NCBI GenBank assembly: GCA_029207755.1
Contig: JARCOQ010000077.1
Location: 372,001-436,000 of the forward strand
Length of the DNA stretch: 64,000 nucleotides
Origin: Chamaea fasciata
Lineage: Eukaryota > Chordata > Aves > Passeriformes > Sylviidae
Direction of reading: 5' to 3'
Below, piece after piece: positions 1 to 11,731 of the stretch (position 1 is its first letter; each line of letters begins with the position of its first letter). The notes under the pieces were generated by a model. That model searched no databases. It saw nothing but the letters and a program-made list of their open reading frames with translations, and was not told where the DNA came from. A program made the position numbers and the translations under genes.

Positions 1-84
1 GAGGCCTGGTTCCCGGCTGTGAGAGTTGGGCACAAATGAGAACCTGTTTCCAGGGGTAAGTAAAGTCAGCTGCACAGGTGCCTG
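1..84 (+). repeat. Partial monomer at left edge (type U tail)
   Basis: The last 84 bases of a monomer. The ending cacaaatgagaacctg followed by cagctgcacagg is the signature of the monomer that always precedes type A in block I (compare 4095-4285, 9442-9632, 13642-13832). The array therefore continues leftward out of the window. Confidence 0.95.
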
Positions 85-275
85 ATGTCAGTTTGTAGCA
101 GGCCTTTGGCTCTCCAAGTGATGCTAGTCTTCCTGTTCAATGCAGCTTCCATCTGGAAAAAATCCTATTCCGTTCAAGATTGTAGGTTCCCGAAGCCGGG
201 TGCCCGGCAGAGGGAGTTGGGCACAAAGGATGGCCTGTTTCCAGGGGTAAGTAAAGTCAGCTGCCCAGGTGTCTG
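85..275 (+). repeat. Type A divergent monomer, copy 1
   Basis: Carries gtgatgctagtcttcctg, ttcaatgcagcttccatc, a run of six A, tcctattccgttcaag and gttcccgaagccggg, all absent from ordinary monomers. Inverted repeats 1 and 2 and the short palindrome are degraded. Inverted repeat 3 (GTGCCC / GGGCAC) is intact. It serves as the natural phase marker of the block I HOR. Confidence 0.92.
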
Positions 276-2566
276 ATGTCAGTTTGTAGGAGGCCTTTGG
301 CCCTCCAAGGGAAGCTAGTCTTCCAGCATGTGGCAGCTTGCATCGCGAAGAAATCCTGTTCCGTTCGGGATTGTAGGTGGCCGAGGCCTGGTGCCCAGCA
401 GAGGGAGTTGGGCACAAATGATGGCCTGTTTCCAGGGCTAAGTAAAGTCAGCTGCCCAGGTGCCTGATGTCAGTTTGTAGGAGGCCTTTGGCCCTCCATG
501 GGAAGCCAGGCTTCCAGCTTGTGGCAGCTTGCATCTGGAAGAAATCCTGTTCCGTTCGGCATTGTAGGTGTCCGGAGCCGGGTGGCCTGCTGAGGGAGTT
601 GGGCACAAAGGATGGCCTGTTTCCAGGGGTAAGTAAAGTCAGCTGCCCAGGTGCCTGATGTCAGTTTGTAGGAGGCCTTTGGCCCTCCAAGGGAAGCTAG
701 TCTTCCAGTTTGTGGCAGCTTGCATCTGGAAGAAATCCTGTTCTGTTCGGGATTGTAGGTGGCCGAGGCCACGTGCCTGGCAGAGGGAGTTGGGCACAAA
801 TAATGGCCTGTTTCCAGGGGTAAGTAAAGTCAGCTGCCCAGGTGCCTGATGTCAGTTTGTAGGAGGCCTTTAGCCCTGCAAGGGAAGCTAGTCTTCCAGT
901 TTGTGGCAGCTTGCATCTGGAAGAAATCCTTTTTCGTTCGGGATTGTAGGTGGCCGACGCCTGGTGCCCGGCAGAGGGAGTTGGGCGCAAAGGATGGCCT
1001 GTTTTCAGAGGTAAGTAAAGTCAGCTGCCCAGGTGCCTGATGTCAGTTTGCAGGAGGCCTTTGGCCCTCCAAGGCAAGCAAGTCTTCCAGATTGTGGCAG
1101 CTTGCATCTGGAAGAAATCCTGTTCCATTCGGGATTTTAGGTGGCTGAGGCCAGGTGCCCGGCAGAGGGAGTTGGGCACAAATGATGGCCTGTTTCCAGG
1201 GGTAAGTAAAGTCAGCTGCCCAGGTGCCTGATGTCAGTTTGTAGCAGGCCTTTGGCCCTCCATGGGAAGCCAGGCTTCCAGCTTGTGGCAGCTTGCATCT
1301 GGAAGAAATCCTGTTCCGTTCGGCATTGTAGGTGTCCGGAGCCGGGTGGCCTGCTGAGGGAGTTGGGCACAAAGGATGGCCTGTTTCCAGGGGTAAGTAA
1401 AGTCAGCTGCCCAGGTGCCTGATGTCAGTTTGTAGGAGGCCTTTGGCCCTCCAAGGGAAGCTAGTCTTTCAGTTTGTGGCAGCTTGCATCTGGAAGAAAT
1501 CCTGTTCTGTTCGGGATTGTAGGTGGCCGAGGCCAGGTGCCCGGCAGAGGGAGTTAGGCACAAATGATGGCCTCTTTCCAGAGGTAAGTAAAGTCAGCTG
1601 CCTAGGTGCCTGATGTCAGTTTGTAGGAGGCCTTTGGCCCTCCAAGGGAAGCTAGTCTTCCAGTTTGTGGCAGCTTGCATCTGGAAGAAATGCTGTTCTG
1701 CTCGGGATTGTAGGTGGCCGAGGCCACGTGCCTGGCAGAGGGAGTTGGGCACAAATGATGGCCTGTTTCCAGGGGTAAGTAAAGTCAGCTGCCCAGGTGC
1801 CTGATGTCAGTTTTTAGGAGGCCTTTGGCCCTCCATGGGATGCCAGGCTTCCAGCTTGTGGCTGCTTGCATCTGGAAGTAATCCTGTTCCATTCGGGATT
1901 GTAGGTGTCCGAGGCCAGGTGCCCGGCAGAAAGAGTTGGGCACAAAGGATGGCCTGTTTCCAGGGGTAAGTAAAGTCAGCTGCCCAGGTGCCTGATGTCA
2001 GTTTGTAGGAGGCCTTTGGCCCTCCAAGAGAAGACAGTCTTCCAGTTTGTGGCAGCTTGCATCTGGAAGAAATCCTGTTCCATTCGGGATTGTAGGTGGC
2101 CGAGGCCTGGTGCCCGGCAGAGGGAGTTAGGCACAAAGATGGCCTGTTTCCAGGGGTAAGTAAAGTCAGCTGCCCAGGTGCCTGATGTCAGTTTTTAGGA
2201 GGCCTTTGGCCCTCCACGGGAAGCAAGTTTTCCAGTTTGTGGCAGCTTGCATCTGAAAGAAATCCTGTTCCGTTCGGGATTGTAGGTGGCCGAGGCCAGG
2301 TGCCCGGCAGAGGGAGTTTGGCACAAATGATGGCCTGTTTCCAGGGGTAAGTAAAGTCAGCTGCCCAGGTGTCTGATGTCAGTTTGTAGCAGGCCTTTGG
2401 CCCTCCATGGGAAGCCTGGCTTCCAGCTTGTGGCAGCTTGCATCTGGAAGAAATCCTGTTCCGTTCGGCATTGTAGGTGGCCGAGGCCAGGTGCCTGGCA
2501 GAGGAAATTGGGCACAAAGGATGGCCTGTTTCCAGGGGTAAGTAAAGTCAGCTGCCCAGGTGCCTG

Positions 2567-4476
2567 ATGTCAGTTTGTAAGAGGCCTTTGGCCCTCCAAG
2601 GGAAGCCAGGCTTCCAGCTTGTGGCAGCTTGCATCTGGAAGAAATCCTGTTCCGTTTGGGATTGTAGGTGGCCGAGGCCTGCTGCCCGGCAGAGGGAGTT
2701 GGGCACAAATGATGGCCTGTTTCCAGGGCTAAGTAAAGTCAGCTGCCCAGGTGCCTGATGTCAGTTTGTAGGAGGCCTTTGGCCCTGCAAGGGAAGCTAG
2801 TCTTCCAGTTTGTGGCAGCTTGCATCTGGAAGAAATCCTGTTCCGTTCGGGATTGTAGGTGTCCGAGGCCAGGTGCCCGGCAGAGGGAGTTGGGAACAAA
2901 GGATGGCCTGTTTTCAGGGGTAAGTAAAGTTAGCTGCCCAGGTGCCTGATGTCAGTTTGTAGGAGGCCTTTGGCCCTCCAAGGGAAGCTAGTCTTCCAGT
3001 TTGTGGCAGCTTGCATCTTGAAGAAATGCTGTTCTGCTCATGATTGTAGGTGGCCGAGGCCAGGTGCCCGGCAGAGGGAGTTGGGCACAAATGATGGCCT
3101 GTTTCAAGGGGTAAGTAAAGTCAGCTGCCCAGGTGCCTGATGTCAGTTTGTAGGAGGACTTTGGCCCTTCAAGGGAAACTAGTCTTCCAGTTTGTGGCAG
3201 CTTGCATCTGGAAGAAATCCTGTTCTGTTCGGGATTGTAGGTGGCCGAGGCCAGGTGCCCGGCAGAGGGAGTTGGGCACAAATGATGGCCTGTTTCCAGG
3301 GGTAAGTAAAGTCAGCTGCCCAGGTGCCTGATGTCAGTTTGTAGGAGGCCTTTGACCCTCCAAGAGAAGCCAGGCTTCCAGCTTGTGGCAGCTTGCATCT
3401 GGAAGAAGTCCTGTTCCGTTTGGAATCATAGGTGGCCGAGGCCTGGTGTCCGGCTAAGGGAGTTGGGAACAAAGGATGGCCTGTTTCCAGGGTTAAGTAA
3501 AGTTAGCTGCCCAGGTGCTTGGTGTCAGTTTGTAGGAGGCCTTTGGCCATCCAAGGGAAGCTAGTCTTCCAGTTTGTGGCTGCTTGCATCTGGAAGAAAT
3601 CCTGTTCTATTTGGGAATGTAGGTGGCCGAGGCCTTCTGCCCGGCAGAGGGAGTTGGGCACAAAGGATGGCCTGTTTCCAGAGGTAAGTAAAGTCAGCTG
3701 CCCAGGTGCCTGATGTCAGTTTGTAGGAGGCCTTTGGCCCTCCAAGGGAAGCCAGGCTACCAGCTTGTGGCAGCTTGAATCTGGAAGAAATCCTGTTCCG
3801 TTCGGAATTGAAGGTGTCCGGAACCGGGTGCCCTGTCGAGGGAGTAGGGAACAAATGATGGCCTGTTTCCAGGGGTAAGTAAAGTCAGCTGCCCAGGTGT
3901 CTGATGTCAGTTTGTAGGAGGCCTTTGGCCCTCCAAGGGAAGCTAGTCTTCCAGTTTGTGGCAGCTTGCATCTTGAAGAAATCCTGTTCCGTTTGGGATT
4001 GTAGGTGGCCGAGACCTGGTGCCCTGCTGCAGGAGTTGGGAACAAAGGATGGCCTGTTTCCAGGGGTAAGTAAAGTCAGCTGCCCAGGTGCCTGATGTCA
4101 GTTTGTAGGAGGCCTTTGGCCCTCCATGGGAAGCCAGGCTTCCAGCTTGTGGCAGCTTGCATCTGGAAGAAATCCTGTTCCGTTTGGGATCGTAGGTGAT
4201 CGAGGCCTGGTGCCCGGCTGTGGGAGTTGGGCACAAATGAGAACCTGTTTCCAGGGGTAAGTAAAGTCAGCTGCACAGGTGCCTGATGTCAGTTTGTAGC
4301 AGGCCTTTGGCTCTCCAAGTGATGCTAGTCTTCCTGTTCAATGCAGCTTCCATCTGGAAAAAATCCTATTCCGTTCAAGATTGTAGGTTCCCGAAGCCGG
4401 GTGCCCGGCAGAGGGAGTTGGGCACAAAGGATGGCCTGTTTCCAGGGGTAAGTAAAGTCAGCTGCCCAGGTGCCTG
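2567..4476 (+). repeat. Block I cassette, order K L M P Q R S T U A
   Basis: Ten monomers, identified by K (tttgtaagaggcc, ctgctgcccgg), L (ccctgcaagg), M (gctgttctgctcatg), P (gtaggaggactttgg), Q (tttgaccctccaagag and ggctaaggg), R (gcttggtgtcag), S (cagcttgaatctgg), T (gtgtctgatg, ctgctgcaggag), U (gtgggag, gagaacctg) and A. N and O, present in other cassettes between M and P, are missing. Confidence 0.82.
4286..4476 (+). repeat. Type A monomer, copy 2
   Basis: Essentially identical to the copy at 85, 22 monomers downstream (4201 bp). It ends a cassette that lacks types N and O. Confidence 0.92.
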
Positions 4477-6195
4477 ATGTCAGTTTGTAGGAGGCCTTTG
4501 GCCCTTCAAGGGAAACTAGTCTTCCAGTTTGTGGCAGCTTGCATCTGGAAGAAATACTGTTCCATTTGGGATTGTAGGTGGCCGAGGCCAGGTGCCCGGC
4601 AGAGGGAGTTGGGCACAAATGATGGCCTGTTTCCAGGGGTAAGTAAAGTCAGCTGCCCAGGTGCCTGATGTCAGTTTGTAGGAGGCCTTTGGCCCTCCAA
4701 GGGAAGCTAGTCTTCCAGTTTGTGGCAGCTTGCATCTGGAATTATTCCTGTTCCATTCGGGATTAGAGGTGGCCGAGGCCTGGTGCCCGGCAGAGGGAGT
4801 TGGGCACAAATGATGGCCTGTTTCCAGGGGTAAGTAAAGTCAGCTGCCCAGGTGCCTGATGTCAGTTTGTAGGAGGCCTTTGGCCCTCCAAGGGAAGCTA
4901 GTCTTCCAGTTTGTGGCAGCTTGCATCTGGAAGAAATGCTGTTCTGCTCGGGATTGTAGGTGGCCGAGGCCACGTGCCTGGCAGAGGGAATTGGGCACAA
5001 ATGATGGCCTGTTTCCAGGGGTAAGTAAAGTCAGCTGCCCAGGTGCCTGATGTCAGTTTGTAGGAGGCCTTTGGCCCTCCATGGGATGCCAGGCTTCCAG
5101 CTTGTGGCTGCTTGCATCTGGAAGTAATCCTGTTCCGTTCGGGATTGTAGGTGTCCGAGGCCAGGTGCCTGGCAGAGGGAGTTGGGCACAAATGATGGCC
5201 TGTTTCCAGGGGTAAGTAAAGTCAGCTGCCCAGGTGCCTGATGTCAGTTTGTAGGAGGCCTTTGGCCCTCCAAGAGAAGACAGTCTTCCAGTTTGTGGCA
5301 GCTTGCATCTGGAAGAAATCCTGTTCCATTCGGGATTGTAGGTGGCCGAGGCCTGGTGCCCGGCAGAGGGAGTTGGGCACAAATGATGGCCTGTTTCCAG
5401 GGGTAAGTAAAGTCAGCTGCCCAGGTGCCTGATGTCAGTTTTTAGGAGGCCTTTGGCCCTCCAAGGGAAGCAAGTTTTCCAGTTTGTGGCAGCTTGCATC
5501 TGGAAGAAATCCTGTTCCGTTCGGGATTGTAGGTGTCCGAGGCCAGGTGCCCGGAAGAGGGAGTTTGGCACAATTGATGGCCTGTTTCCAGGGGTAAGTA
5601 AAGTCAGCTGCCCTGGTGTCTGATGTCAGTTTGTAGCAGGCCTTTGGCCCTCCATGGGAAGCCTGGCTTCCAGCTTGTGGCAGCTTGCATCTGGAAGAAA
5701 TGCTGATCCGTTCGGGATTGTAGGTGGCCGAGGCCAGGTGCCCTGCTGCAGGAGTTGGGAACAAAGGATGGCCTGTTTCCAGGGGTAAGTAAAGTTAGCT
5801 GCCCAGGTGCCTGGTGTCAGTTTGAAGGAGGCCTTTGGCCCTCCAAGGGAAGCTAGTCTTCCAGTTTGTGGCAGCTTGCATCTTGAAGAAATGCTGTTCT
5901 GCTCGGGATTGTAGGTGGCCGAGGCCTGGTGCCTGGCAGAGATAGTTGGGCACAAATGATGGACTGTTTCCAGGGGTAAGTAAAGTCAGCTGCCCAGGTG
6001 CCTGATGTCAGTTTGTAGGAGGCCTTTGGCCCTCCATGGGAAGCCAGGCTTCCAGCTTGTGGCAGCTTGCATCTGGAAGAAATCCTGTTCCGTTCTGGAT
6101 TGTAGGTGACCGAGGCCAGGTGCCCGGCAGAGGAAATTGGGCACAAAGGATGGCCTGTTTCCAGGGGTAAGTAAAGTCAGCTGCCCAGGTGCCTG

Positions 6196-6959
6196 ATGTC
6201 AGTTTGTAAGAGGCCTTTGGCCCTCCAAGGGAAGCCAGGCTTCCAGCTTGTGGCAGCTTGCATCTGGAAGAAATCCTGTTCCGTTTGGGATTGTAGGTGG
6301 CCGAGGCCTGGGGCCCGGCACAGGGAGTTGGGCACAAATGATGGCCAGTTTCCAGGGTTAAGTAAAGTTAGCTGGCCAGATGCTTGGTGTCAGTTTGTAG
6401 GAGGCCTTTGGCCATCCAAGGGAAGCTAGTCTTCCAGTTTGTGGCTGCTTGCATCTGGAAGAAATCCTGTTCTATTTGGGAATGTAGGTGGCCGAGGCCT
6501 GCTGCCCGGCAGAGGGAGTTGGGCACAAATGATGGCCTGTTTCCAGAGGTAAGTAAAGTCAGCTGCCCAGGTGCCTCATGTCAGTTTGTAGGAGGCCTTT
6601 GGCCCTCCAAGGGAAGCCAGGCTACCAGCTTGTGGCAGCTTGAATCTGGAAGAAATCCTGTTCCGTTCGGAATTGAAGGTGTCCGGAACCGGATGCCCTG
6701 TCGAGGGAGTAGGGAACAAAGGATGGCCTGTTTCCAGGGGTAAGTAAAGTCAGCTGCCCAGGTGTCTGATGTCAGTTTGTAGGAGGCCTTTGGCCCTCCA
6801 AGGGAAGCTAGTCTTCCAGTTTGTGGCAGCTTGCATCTTGAAGAAATCCTGTTCCGTTTGGGATTGTAGGTGGCCGAGACCTGGTGCCCTGCTGCAGGAG
6901 TTGGGAACAAAGGATGGCCTGTTTCCAGGGGTAAGTAAAGTCAGCTGCCCAGGTGCCTG
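6196..6959 (+). repeat. Truncated block I cassette, mosaic K then R S T
   Basis: Four monomers. The first starts as K (tttgtaagaggcc), has an O-like middle (cggcacaggg) and a Q-like end (gggttaagtaaagttagc). It is followed by R (6387), S (6578) and T (6769). The next monomer (6960) is the gttcggcattg type instead of U and A. The same T-to-gttcggcattg junction occurs at 41320/41321. Confidence 0.72.
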
Positions 6960-7163
6960 ATGTCAGTTTGTAGGAGGCCTTTGGCCCTCCATGGGAAGCC
7001 AGGCTTCCAGCTTGTGGCAGCTTGCATCTGGAAGAAATCCTGTTCCGTTCGGCATTGTAGGTGTCCGGAGCCGGGTGGCCTGCTGAGGGAGTTGGGAACA
7101 AAGGATGGCCTGTTTCCAGGGGTAAGTAAAGTCAGCTGCCCAGGTGCCTGATGTCAGTTTGTA

Positions 7164-7181
7164 GGAGGCCTTTGGCCCTCC
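7164..7181. repeat. Inverted repeat 1 of the monomer
   Basis: GGAGGCC, a TTT spacer, then GGCCCTCC. The arms pair completely except for one bulged C. The same dyad is present in most monomers. It is weakened where the right arm reads ggccctgc or ggcccttc, and lost in the type A and type B monomers. Confidence 0.75.
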
Positions 7182-7193
7182 AAGGGAAGCTAG

Positions 7194-7226
7194 TCTTCCA
7201 GTTTGTGGCAGCTTGCATCTGGAAGA
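7194..7226. repeat. Inverted repeat 2 of the monomer
   Basis: TCTTCCAG at 7194-7201 and its exact complement CTGGAAGA at 7219-7226 flank a 17-base spacer. Monomers with ggcttccag keep a 7-bp version. Monomers with gcatcttgaag have one mismatch in the right arm. Confidence 0.75.
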
Positions 7227-7252
7227 AATCCTGTTCCGTTCGGGATTGTAGG

Positions 7253-7264
7253 TGGCCGAGGCCA
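7253..7264. repeat. Short palindrome TGGCC-GA-GGCCA
   Basis: A 12-base near-palindrome with 5-bp arms around a GA centre. It shortens to 4-bp arms in monomers that read ggccgaggcctgg. It contains one CpG, which is mutated to ggccaagg or ggctgagg in some monomers. Confidence 0.7.
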
Positions 7265-7265
7265 G

Positions 7266-7290
7266 GTGCCCGGCAGAGGGAGTTGGGCAC
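7266..7290. repeat. Inverted repeat 3 of the monomer
   Basis: GTGCCC at 7266-7271 and its exact complement GGGCAC at 7285-7290 enclose a 13-base purine-rich loop. It is broken where the right arm reads gggaac or the left arm reads gtgcct. It is the one dyad that type A monomers keep. Confidence 0.72.
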
Positions 7291-7914
7291 AAATGATGGC
7301 CTCTTTCCAGGGGTTAGTAAAGTCAGCTGCCTAGGTGCCTGATGTCAGTTTGTAGGAGGCCTTTGGCCCTCCAAGGGAAGCTAGTCTTCCAGTTTGTGGC
7401 AGCTTGCATCTGGAAGAAATGCTGTTCTGCTCGGGATTGTAGGTGGCCGAGGCCACGTGCCTGGCAGAGGGAGTTGGGCACAAATAATGGCCTGTTTCCA
7501 GGGGTAAGTAAAGTCAGCTGCCCAGGTGCCTGATGTCAGTTTGTAGGAGGCCTTTGGCCCTCCATGGGATGCCAGGCTTCCAGCTTGTGGCTGCTTGCAT
7601 CTGGAAGTAATCCTGTTCCGTTCGGGATTGTAGGTGTCCGAGGCCAGGTGCCCGGAAGAGGGAGTTTGGTACAAATGATGGCCTGTTTCCAGGGGTAAGT
7701 AAAGTCAGCTGCCCAGGTGTCTGATGTCAGTTTGTAGCAGGCCTTTGGCCCTCCATGGGAAGCCTGGCTTCCAGCTTGTGGCAGCTTGCATCTGGAAGAA
7801 ATGCTGATCCGTTATGGATTGTAGGTGGCCGAGGCCAGGTGCCCTGCTGCAGGAGTTGGGAACAAAGGATGGCCTGTTTCCAGGGGTAAGAAAAGTTAGC
7901 TGCCCAGGTGCCTG

Positions 7915-9823
7915 ATGTCAGTTTGTAGGAGGCCTTTGGCCCTCCAAGGGAAGCTAGTCTTCCAGTTTGTGGCAGCTTGCATCTTGAAGAAATGCTGTTC
8001 TGCTCATGATTGTAGGTGGCCGAGGCCAGGTGCCCAGCAGAGGGAGTTGGGCACAAATGATGGCCTGTTTCCAGGGGTAAGTAAAGTCAGCTGCCCAGGT
8101 GCCTGATGTCAGTTTGTAGGAGGCCTTTGACCCTCCAAGAGCAGCCAGGCTTCCAGTTTGTGGCAGCTTGCATCTGGAAGAAATCCTGTTCCGTTCGGGA
8201 TTGTAGGTGGCCGAGGCCAGGTGCCCAGCAGAGGGAGTTGGGCACAAATGATGGCCTGTTTCCAGGGGTAAGTAAAGTCAGCTGCCCAGGTGCCTGATGT
8301 CAGTTTGTAGGAGGCCTTTGGCCCTCCATGGGAAGCCAGGCATCCAGCTTGTGGCAGCTTGCATCTGGAAGAAATCCTGTTCCGTTTGGGATTGTAGGTG
8401 ACCGAGGCCTGGTGCCCGGCACAGGGAGTTGGGCACAAATGATGGCCTGTTTCCAGGGGTAAGTAAAGTCAGCTGCCCAGGTGCCTGATGTCAGTTTGTA
8501 GGAGGACTTTGGCCCTTCAAGGGAAACTAGTCTTCCAGTTTGTGGCAGCTTGCATCTGGAAGAAATCCTGTTCCATTCGGGATTGTAGGTGGCCGAGGCC
8601 AGGTGCCCGGCAGAGGGAGTTGGGCACAAATGATGGCCTGTTTCCAGGGGTAAGTAAAGTCAGCTGCCCAGGTGCCTGATGTCAGTTTGTAGGAGGCCTT
8701 TGACCCTCCAAGAGCAGCCAGACTTCCAGCTTGTGGCAGCTTGCATCTGGAAGAAATCCTTTTCCGTTTGGGATCGTAGGTGGCCGAGGCCTGGTGTCCG
8801 GCTAAGGGAGTTGGGAACAAAGGATGGCCTGTTTCCAGGGTTAAGTAAAGTTAGCTGCCCAGGTGCTTGGTGTCAGTTTGTAAGAGGCCTTTGGCCATCC
8901 AAGGGAAGCTAGTCTTCCAGTTTGTGGCTGCTTGCATCTGGAAGAAATCCTGTTCTATTTGGGAATGTAGGTGGCCGAGGCCTGCTGCCCGGCAGAGGGA
9001 GTTGGGCACAAAGGATGGCCTGTTTCCAGAGGTAAGTAAAGTCAGCTGCCCAGGTGCCTGATGTCAGTTTGTAGGAGGCCTTTGGCCCTCCAAGGGAAGC
9101 CAGGCTTCCAGCTTGTGGCAGTTTGAATCTGGAAGAAATCCTGTTCCGTTCGGAATTGAAGGTGTCCGGAACCGGGTGCCCTGTCGAGGGAGTAGGGAAC
9201 AAAGGATGGCCTGTTTCCAGGGGTAAGTAAAGTCAGCTGCCCAGGTGTCTGATGTCAGTTTGTAGGAGGCCTTTGGCCCTCCAAGGGAAGCTAGTCTTCC
9301 AGTTTGTGGCAGCTTGCATCTTGAAGAAATGCTGTTCTGCTCGGGATTGTAGGTGGCCGAGACCTGGTGCCCTGCTGCAGGAGTTGGGAACAAAGATGGC
9401 CTGTTTCCAGGGGTAAGTAAAGTCAGCTGCCCAGGTGCCTGATGTCAGTTTGTAGGAGGCCTTTGGCCCTCCATGGGAAGCCAGGCTTCCAGCTTGTGGC
9501 AGCTTGCATCTGGAAGAAATCCTGTTCCGTTTGGGATCGTAGGTGATCGAGGCCTGATGCCCGGCTGTGGGAGTTGGGCACAAATGAGAACCTGTTTCCA
9601 GGGGTAAGTAAAGTCAGCTGCACAGGTGCCTGATGTCAGTTTGTAGCAGGCCTTTGGCTCTCCAAGTGATGCTAGTCTTCCTGTTCAATGCAGCTTCCAT
9701 CTGGAAAAAATCCTATTCCGTTCAAGATTGTAGGTTCCCGAAGCCGGGTGCCCGGCAGAGGGAGTTGGGCACAAAGGATGGCCCGTTTCCAGGGGTAAGT
9801 AAAGTCAGCTGCCCAGGTGCCTG
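7915..9823 (+). repeat. Block I cassette, order M N O P Q R S T U A
   Basis: Ten monomers; K and L are absent. N (8106) has tttgaccctccaagagc with tccagtttg. O (8297) has ccaggcatccag and cggcacaggg. The T unit (9252) is altered in its centre to gctgttctgctcggg and has lost one base near 9394. It is otherwise nearly identical to 12114-14023. Confidence 0.82.
9633..9823 (+). repeat. Type A monomer, copy 3
   Basis: 28 monomers after copy 2 (5347 bp). It carries a private gatggcccgtttcc change near its 3' end. It closes the M-to-A cassette at 7915-9823. Confidence 0.92.
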
Positions 9824-11731
9824 ATGTCAGTTTGTAGGAGGCCTTTGGCCCTCCATGGGAAGCCAGGCTTCCAGCTTGTGGCAGCTTGCATCTTGAAGAA
9901 ATCCTGTTCCGTTCGGGATTGTAGGTGGCCGAGGCCTGGAGCCCAGCAGAGGGAGTTGGGCACAAATGATGGCCTGTTTCCAGGGCTAAGTAAAGTCAGC
10001 TGCCCAGGTGCCTGATGTCAGTTTGTAGGAGGCCTTTGGCCCTTCAAGGGAAACTAGTCTTCCAGTTTGTGGCAGCTTGCATCTGGAAGAAATGGTGTTC
10101 CATTTGGGATTGTAGGTGGCCGAGGCCAGGTGCCCGGCAGAGGGAGTTGGGCACAAATGATGGCCTGTTTCCAGGGGTAAGTAAAGTCAGCTGCCCAGGT
10201 GCCTGATGTCAGTTTGTAGGAGGCCTTTGGCCCTCCAAGGGAAGCCAGTCTTCCAGTTTGTGGCAGCTTGCATCTGGAATTAATCCTGTTCCATTCGGGA
10301 TTAGAGGTGGCCGAGGCCTGGTGCCCGGCAGAGGGAATTGGGCACAAAGATGGCCTGTTTCCAGGGGTAAGTAAAGTCAGCTGCCCAGGTGCCTGATGTC
10401 AGTTTGTAGGAGGCCTTTGGCCCTCCAAGGGAAGCTAGTCTTCCAGTTTGTGGCAGCTTGCATCTTGAAGAAATGCTGTTCTGCTCGGGATTGTAGGTGG
10501 CCGAGGCCAGGTGCCTGGCAGAGGGAGTTGGGCACAAAGGATGGCCTGTTTCCAGGGGGAAGTAAAGTCAGCTGCCCAGGTGCCTGATGTCAGTTTGTAG
10601 AAGGCCTTTGGCCCTCCATGGGAAGCCAGGCTTCCAGCTTGTGGCAGCTTGCATCTGGAAGTAATCCTGTTCCGTTCGGGATTGTAGGTGGCCGAGGCCA
10701 GGTGCCTGGCAGAGGGAGTTGGGCACAAATGATGGCCTGTTTCCAGGGGTAAGTAAAGTCAGCTGCCCAGGTGCCTGATGTCAGTTTGTAGGAGGCCTTT
10801 GGCCCTCCAAGAGAAGAAAGTCTTCCAGTTTGTGGCAGCTTGCATCTGGAAGAAATCCTGTTCCATTCGGGATTGTAGGTGGCCGAGGCCTGGTGCCCGG
10901 CAGAGGGAGTTGGGCACAAAGATGGCCTGTTTCCAGGGGTAAGTAAAGTCAGCTGCCCAGGTGCCTGATGTCAGTTTTTAGGAGGCCTTTGGCCCTCCAA
11001 GGGAAGCAAGTTTTCCAGTTTGTGGCAGCTTGCATCTGGAAGAAATGCTGATCCGTTCGGGATTGTAGGTGTCCGAGGCCAGGTGCCCGGAAGAGGGAGT
11101 TTGGCACAAATGATGGCCTGTTTCCAGGGGTAAGTAAAGTCAGCTGCCCAGGTGTCTGATGTCAGTTTGTAGCAGGCCTTTGGCCCTCCATGGGAAGCCT
11201 GGCTTCCAGCTTGTGGCAGCTTGCATCTGGAAGAAATGCTGATCCGTTCGGGATTGTAGGTGGCCGAGGCCAGGTGCCCTGCTGCAGGAGTTGGGAACAA
11301 AGGATGGCCTGTTTCCAAAGGTAAGAAAAGTTAGCTGCCCAGGTGCCTGGTGTCAGTTTGAAGGAGGCCTTTGGCCCTCTAAGGGAAGCTAGTCTTCCAG
11401 TTTGTGGCAGCTTGCATCTTGAAGAAATGCTGTTCTGCTCGGGATTGTAGGTGGCCGAGGCCTGGTGCCTGGCAGAGATAGTTGGGCACAAATGATGGAC
11501 TGTTTCCAGGGGTAAGTAAAGTCAGCTGCCCAGGTGCCTGATGTCAGTTTGTAGCAGGGCTTTGGCCCTCCATGGGAAGCCAGGCTTCCAGCTGGTGGCA
11601 GCTTGCATCTGGAAGAAATCCTGTTCCGTTCTGGATTGTAGGTGGCCGAGGCCAGGTGCCCAACAGAGGAAATTGGGCACAAAGGATGGCCTGTTTCCAG
11701 GGGTAAGTAAAGTCAGCTGCCCAGGTGCCTG

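Larger units (their letters stand above)
7151..7341 (+). repeat. Representative monomer (191 bp)
   Basis: A near-consensus unit, useful as a reference. In order it holds a dyad at 7164-7181, a dyad at 7194-7226, the CpG pair in ttccgttcggg at 7234-7244, a short palindrome at 7253-7264, a dyad at 7266-7290, the aaatgatgg indel site near 7291-7299, and the splice-donor-like region near 7305-7320. Here that region has drifted to ggggttagtaa, whereas most monomers read ggggtaagtaa. By hand count 106 of 191 bases are G or C. A unit of 191 bp is about one nucleosome plus linker. Confidence 0.9.
7915..10395 (+). repeat. 13-monomer segment duplicated at 12114-14595
   Basis: The monomers match one to one at an offset of 4199-4200 bp. 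I noted only scattered substitutions, a differing T-unit centre, and a one-base deletion near 9394. The match stops on the left before 7915 (7724 and 11923 are different types) and on the right at 10396/14596. Confidence 0.8.

Noticed and set aside
85..275. Type A monomer as a foreign insertion
   Set aside because: It is exactly 191 bp, in register, and clearly homologous along its length (shared gatgtcagtttgtag, gtgcccggcagaggg and ggggtaagtaaag). It is a diverged monomer, not an insertion.
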